64,000 nt of DNA from Bacteroides sp. GTDB lineage: Bacteria; Bacillota; Clostridia; Oscillospirales; Acutalibacteraceae. Below are positions 60,299 to 64,000 of the stretch, piece by piece. The notes under the pieces were generated by a model that ran no database searches, had not been told where the DNA came from, and was given only the letters and a program-made list of their open reading frames with translations. Both the position numbers and the translations under genes were made by a program. Numbering within the stretch: position 1 is the stretch's first letter; every line of letters starts with the position of its first letter. The stretch lies in NCBI GenBank assembly GCA_023665085.1, contig JAMPEQ010000013.1, positions 1 through 64,000 of the forward strand, read 5' to 3'.

Positions 60299-61972
60299 AT
60301 GTTTGAAAATGACAATATAGTTAAGCGTGTTGCCGCTTACTGCCGAGTGTCTACCGACAAGTCGGATCAAGCAAATTCGCTTGAAAGCCAGCAACAGTTT
60401 TTCAATGAATATATAAAGCGAAATCACTTGTGGGATCTTTATGATATTTATGTGGATGATGGAATTTCAGGCACGAATACGAAAAAGCGTGTTGCCTTTA
60501 ATCAGATGATTGAGGATGCAAAAAGTGGGAAATTTGACTTGATTATCACAAAAGAAATCAGCCGATTTGCGAGAAATATTCTTGACAGTATCGGCTATAC
60601 AAGAGAGCTGAAAGCACTTGGCATTGGTGTGATTTTTCTCAATGACAACATCAACACCCTTGACAGTGATGCTGAAATGCGGCTTGCGTTCCTGTCTACA
60701 ATGGCACAAGAGGAAAGCCGAAAAACAAGTGAGCGTGTGAAATGGGGACTACGCAGGAAAATGGAAAAAGGTGTGGTGCTTGGCAGAGATATGCTGGGTT
60801 ATGATGTGCGTGACGGCAAGTTGATTATCAACGAAGAGGGTGCTGAAACAGTAAGGCTGATTTACCACAAATTTCTTGACGAGGGTAAGGGTGCTCACCG
60901 AATTGCAAAGGAACTGCGTGAAGAGGGTGTCAAGACATCTACACGAATGAAGGACTGGTCATACACAGTGATTCTCCGCATACTGCGAAATGAAAAATAT
61001 TGCGGTGATTTGGTTCAGCAAAAGACCTACACACCCGATTATTTAACGCACAAAAAGAAAAGAAATTACGGCGAGATTGAAACGGTTACAATCCGAAATC
61101 ATCACGAGCCAATTATCTCAAGAGAACGATTTGAGGCGGTGCAGAGAGAGCTTGAAAGACGAAAACCGTCACAGAGTACCGTAAAAGCCTTTGCAAACAG
61201 ATATGCTTTGTCTGGCAAAATCGTTTGCGGAGAGTGTGGTGCAGGTTTTGTAAGACGGCAGAAAAAGCGAAAAGACGGCACCATGAATGTAAAATGGGTG
61301 TGTGCCGAAAGTCAGAAAAACGGCGGTAAGCATAAAGAAAAAGACGGAACTGCTGCGGGATGTACAACAAATTCCATCAATGACAGGGATATAAAAGAGA
61401 TTTTGCAGACAGTGGTTGCAGATACAATGTTGAGCCGAACAAATATAATCCACACGCTGTTGCAGACCGTAGAAAGCGTAGTCAAAAGTGTCAGTGATAA
61501 TGATAACAGGTCGCATTTTCAAAATGAGATTGCTAAGTGCGAAGACAAGAAAAAGAAACTGCTCGATATGTGTCTGAACGGCTATATTGAGGCGAAGGAG
61601 TACAGAGAGGCTTGCGATGATTTGAGCAGTCAGATAACAGACCTTGAGCAAAAATTGATTAAAGAACAAAACAATCAGCAGATGATTGAGGATAAGGAGA
61701 AAATCATTACTGACATCCGAAATTATGTAAATGCCATATCAACAGGCAAGGAATGGAACGATGCTTTTTACAGAAATATCGTTGACAGAATCGTGGTTTA
61801 CAAGGACAGAAAAATGGATATTCACCTGAAACTGATACCTGAAAAATGGCAGAGTAAAATTCTTGCTGGAAAACAAGAAATTGAGGCTTACGAGAGCGAA
61901 AAACGCTTTTGTGTGTGCTCTGAACCTATATCAGTTAATAAGCCTTTTAGTTCAGGATATGGCATAGAGTAG
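60299..61972 (+). CDS. Large serine recombinase of element B2
   Basis: Same protein as the B1 recombinase through about residue 506, then a slightly diverged end (KMDIHLKLIPEKWQSKILAG versus KMDVHLKLIPEKWQGKILAG). ATG 60299 after AAAGGAG; a longer in-frame start at 60212 is inside the leader. The att core ACCT (61924-61927) is inside the ORF, so the last ~15 residues (SVNKPFSSGYGIE) are antisense cotJC sequence. Catalytic Ser18 and zinc ribbon intact. Confidence 0.93.
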   Translation: MFENDNIVKRVAAYCRVSTDKSDQANSLESQQQFFNEYIKRNHLWDLYDIYVDDGISGTNTKKRVAFNQMIEDAKSGKFDLIITKEISRFARNILDSIGYTRELKALGIGVIFLNDNINTLDSDAEMRLAFLSTMAQEESRKTSERVKWGLRRKMEKGVVLGRDMLGYDVRDGKLIINEEGAETVRLIYHKFLDEGKGAHRIAKELREEGVKTSTRMKDWSYTVILRILRNEKYCGDLVQQKTYTPDYLTHKKKRNYGEIETVTIRNHHEPIISRERFEAVQRELERRKPSQSTVKAFANRYALSGKIVCGECGAGFVRRQKKRKDGTMNVKWVCAESQKNGGKHKEKDGTAAGCTTNSINDRDIKEILQTVVADTMLSRTNIIHTLLQTVESVVKSVSDNDNRSHFQNEIAKCEDKKKKLLDMCLNGYIEAKEYREACDDLSSQITDLEQKLIKEQNNQQMIEDKEKIITDIRNYVNAISTGKEWNDAFYRNIVDRIVVYKDRKMDIHLKLIPEKWQSKILAGKQEIEAYESEKRFCVCSEPISVNKPFSSGYGIE

Positions 61973-62020
61973 CGTTGCGACAGATAACGAAGTGACGCTC
62001 CTAATTCTCCGTCTGGACCA
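61924..62020 (-). pseudogene. cotJC: cotJC, N-terminal-proximal fragment
   Basis: The minus strand reads GPDGELGASLRYLSQRYSMP, then YPELKGLLTDIG, the conserved N-terminal region of CotJC. The last Gly codon lies in the att core; the next cotJC codons (VEELGHLEM) are at 41243 downward. Upstream, the match stops at Q-Y-C/G-G-P, where element C begins. The first ~30 codons of the gene are not in the window. Confidence 0.9.
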
Positions 62021-62031
62021 CAATATTGCAA

Positions 62032-63474
62032 TTAGATATAATAAAAAATTGCAAGGTTTTGTTTATCTTTTTCATAGACGATATGATCTATTATAGAGCG
62101 TAATGCTTCGTTCTTAACTGCCTCTGATAAATCAGGGGATTTTATTATATCAAGCACGTTTGCTGTCTTTTTCGCAAAATCATGTATAGATGTATCTTCA
62201 TTTTTAACGGCAGTCTTTGCTTTTTCTTGTTCGTATTCATCAATTCTTTGCTGATACATTTTCTTTTTTATACTGTATTCCTGCAGAGAATCAACTCCGG
62301 CATCAAAAGCATCACTGGCCCTTTTTATCTTTTCAAGCTCTTTTTTTATCAGCAAATCATAATCCACTGAATTATATTCATGCTCTTTGTTTTTTGGTAT
62401 AATGTTAAATTCTAAATTATGTACGGATGCTTCGATTGCCTCGATTACAACCTTGTTTGCTTTGGCAATTGATAAATGATGCGACTTGCAGCAGGTTCCT
62501 CTTGCATAACTGTGACATTGCATTGCAGGTGATTTTGTTGCAACGTAAACTAATGTTGAGTTGCATTCAGAACATCTTACAAGTCCTTTCAGCATAAATT
62601 GTATCGGCTGTTCTTTGCGTTGATACTTGCCATATTTTTTCTTTTGTGCGGTTATAAGCTCCTGTACCTTGTCAAATTTATCTTTTTCAATAATTGGTTG
62701 GTGTTTTCCATCTACCAGCATTAAACCGGTATTATCACCCTTGTAGCGTTTGTCAGACTTTCTTCCTTCAGGCGACCACCTTATTTTTCCGATGTAAACA
62801 GGATTTTCTAATACATATTCAACAAATCTGTTGTCAGGATTATTTCCTCTGGTGGTTTTAACTCCCATTGATATCAGCTGAGTAGCTATTTTTCTGAAAC
62901 CATTGCCGGCTATGTATGAATCAAAGATAAATCTGACAGTATCTGCATTATTATCAGGTACATAAGTCTTACCCTCAAGCTTATATCCAAAAGCACCTCT
63001 GCACATCGCTTCACCTCTGGAGGCCTTTTCAGTCATACCTCTTATAACTTCCTGCGATAATCTTGTTGAATAGTATTCGTCCATGAATTCGATAATTCGT
63101 TCAATAAGAGGAGCAAAAGGGGAGTCGTCAATGCTTTCTGAAATTGATATAACAGCAACATTGATTTTCTTTAACATGGATTTGTAAACAATGCTCTCTT
63201 CTTGGTTTCTGGCAAATCTGCTGAATTTCCAAACTAGAATAGCATCAAACGGATGATCTGCAGACTTTGCATATGCTATCATGTTGTTGAAGTCAGTACG
63301 CTTCTTTACGCTTCTTCCGGAAATGCCATCATCCCTGAAAACATATTCATCAGGTACAATAAATCCGTTTTTCTTTGCGTAGTCTTTTATAAGGTTGAGC
63401 TGGCTGTCAAGAGAATATTCATCCTGACGTTCATCAGAAACACGAAGATAGGCGGCAGCATATTTCATTGGCAT
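62032..63474 (-). CDS. Large serine recombinase of element C
   Basis: 480 aa from ATG 63474 (AAGGAGATAAAT ahead). Resolvase domain with YAAAYLRVSDERQDEYSLDS (Ser13), VFRDDGISGRSVKKR and ILVWKFSRFARNQEES; recombinase domain with GEAMCRGAFGYKLEG; zinc ribbon LVRCSECNSTLVYV ... CKSHH; coiled coil to the end. Different from LSR-A and LSR-B, fitting its different target point in cotJC. Intact. Confidence 0.93.
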   Translation of the reverse strand: MPMKYAAAYLRVSDERQDEYSLDSQLNLIKDYAKKNGFIVPDEYVFRDDGISGRSVKKRTDFNNMIAYAKSADHPFDAILVWKFSRFARNQEESIVYKSMLKKINVAVISISESIDDSPFAPLIERIIEFMDEYYSTRLSQEVIRGMTEKASRGEAMCRGAFGYKLEGKTYVPDNNADTVRFIFDSYIAGNGFRKIATQLISMGVKTTRGNNPDNRFVEYVLENPVYIGKIRWSPEGRKSDKRYKGDNTGLMLVDGKHQPIIEKDKFDKVQELITAQKKKYGKYQRKEQPIQFMLKGLVRCSECNSTLVYVATKSPAMQCHSYARGTCCKSHHLSIAKANKVVIEAIEASVHNLEFNIIPKNKEHEYNSVDYDLLIKKELEKIKRASDAFDAGVDSLQEYSIKKKMYQQRIDEYEQEKAKTAVKNEDTSIHDFAKKTANVLDIIKSPDLSEAVKNEALRSIIDHIVYEKDKQNLAIFYYI

Positions 63475-63519
63475 ATTTATCTCCTTTACACATATTTTGT
63501 ATTTTTTCACAATTATCTA

Positions 63520-63612
63520 TTGACAAAGTGCAATTTCCATATTATTATAAAGATAACTTCTCCCCCAGGCCTCTATGTTTACATATGCACACTTGGGGGC
63601 ATTCTGTTTTTA
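63520..63612 (+). ncRNA. Probable small structured RNA upstream of the Abi_2 gene, with its promoter
   Basis: TTGACA (63520-63525), 17 nt, TATTAT (63543-63548) predicts a start near 63555. The RNA would contain an 8-bp GC-rich stem, CCCCCAGG / CTTGGGGG with one G-U pair (63562-63599), then CATTCTGTTTTTA, a terminator-like U tract, about 25 nt before the Abi_2 start. It could be an independent small RNA or an attenuator. AbiF-type genes are reported to have associated non-coding RNAs. Confidence 0.6.
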
Positions 63613-63624
63613 TAAGGAATTTTT

Positions 63625-64000
63625 ATGGCTAAAGAATTTAAGACTATTGATGAACAATTACATATATTAGGTAATAGAGGATTAAATATATTTGATAAAG
63701 AAAAAGCAAAAGATTTTTTATTACATAATAATTATTATAGAGTTAGTGGATTTTCATTGACTTTAAGAGATCATGATAAATTTTTTGAAAATGCACAATT
63801 TCAGAATATTATTGATATTTATAATTTTGACTATGAATTAAGGCATATTCTTTTAAAATATATTGAAAAAATTGAAGTTTCTTTTAAATCAATTTATTCA
63901 TATCTCTTTGCTCAAAAATATGGGCCTTTGGGTTATAAAAACAGTATTAATTTTACTGACTCCGATGAATTCTTAGTTATTATTAACAAATCAGAAGAGC
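63625..64000 (+). CDS. Abi_2 (AbiD/AbiF) family abortive infection protein, partial at right edge
   Basis: 125 codons seen. FKTIDEQLHILGNRGLNIFD, then LLHNNYYRVSGFSLTLRD and FDYELRHILLKYIEKIEVSF are the hallmarks of Abi_2. Family proteins have HEPN-type RNase features (R-x4-6-H), with YELRHIL being a candidate first motif near residue 71. They abort phage infection. ATG after TAAGGAATTTTT. The C-terminus is beyond the window. Confidence 0.87.
   Translation, partial: MAKEFKTIDEQLHILGNRGLNIFDKEKAKDFLLHNNYYRVSGFSLTLRDHDKFFENAQFQNIIDIYNFDYELRHILLKYIEKIEVSFKSIYSYLFAQKYGPLGYKNSINFTDSDEFLVIINKSEE

Larger units (their letters stand above)
51247..61927. mobile_element. Element B2: ~10.7-kb LSR element carrying transporter and hydrogenase genes
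   Basis: Left end at the B1/B2 junction, right end ACCT at 61924-61927 followed by cotJC. Contents: ABC transporter, Crp-like regulator, hndABCD, 54-aa gene, metallopeptidase and an LSR nearly identical to that of B1. The att motif spacing supports a true second element integrated in tandem; misassembly at the repeated LSR is the main alternative. Confidence 0.7.
62020..64000. mobile_element. Element C: LSR element, left end only
   Basis: Begins where cotJC breaks near 62015-62025, with LSR-C 10-20 bp inside. It carries an Abi_2 gene and continues past the window. Its other end should be joined to the first ~30 codons of cotJC. Confidence 0.7.

Noticed and set aside
61973-62031. Short region between two recombinases read as a tRNA-like or IS end sequence
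   Set aside because: It translates on the minus strand as conserved CotJC sequence, which explains it fully.

Overview
The window is AT-rich DNA (about one third G+C by eye) from a spore-forming Clostridia-type Firmicute, probably an Oscillospiraceae/Ruminococcaceae-like gut bacterium. The evidence is the spore-coat gene cotJC, an hnd-type [FeFe] hydrogenase operon, AGGAGG ribosome sites, and many small proteins and large serine recombinases (LSRs) typical of gut Clostridia. It is almost entirely accessory DNA.

The key to the layout is that the minus-strand gene cotJC is cut into pieces scattered over 48 kb, still in colinear order. A codon-32 or so N-terminal stretch lies at 61924-62020, a 117-codon middle at 40897-41247, and the 3' end at 13852-13929. 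Each gap holds DNA with an LSR gene right at one edge, and joining the flanks restores the reading frame. I read this as four LSR elements in one gene. Element A (about 13.92-40.90 kb) has LSR-A, a mobA/mobB/mobC module and a defence/cargo region. B1 (41244-51246) has a double DNA methyltransferase plus GHKL ATPase system. B2 (51247-61927) is in tandem with B1 and carries an ABC transporter, a Crp-like regulator, the hndABCD hydrogenase and a metallopeptidase. Element C (from about 62020 past the right edge) has LSR-C and an Abi_2/AbiF-type gene behind a probable small structured RNA.

Left of cotJC (1-13.8 kb) are: the end of another mobilizable element (partial LSR, relaxase, MobC, oriT-like hairpins; 1 to about 3.5 kb); a three-gene DUF4062 / GAF / radical-SAM cluster; an HTH-methyltransferase; a VbhA-like/Fic pair; acetyltransferase, DUF4037 and DUF952 genes; a TnpV gene; a metallophosphoesterase; tRNA-Arg(CCG); and a low-molecular-weight phosphatase.

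Element A carries two defence-like blocks on the minus strand. One is a restriction-like operon: DUF262/DUF1524 protein, methylase with a fused nuclease-like N-terminus, specificity subunit, RecD-like helicase, small membrane-anchored protein, broken SEC-C protein. The other is Fic, a 182-aa protein and an SF1 helicase with a C-terminal DUF2726. A run of plus-strand cargo genes follows (membrane proteins, acetyltransferase, DUF3795, GrpB, AraC-phosphotransferase).

Several non-coding features recur. Structured GC-rich hairpin elements sit in front of mobC genes, with one copy inserted in frame inside a relaxase. A leader of about 170 bp is shared by elements A and B1. Hairpins placed just before ribosome sites differ completely in sequence between two otherwise identical recombinase genes. 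All functions are inferred from sequence by eye; no database search was run.
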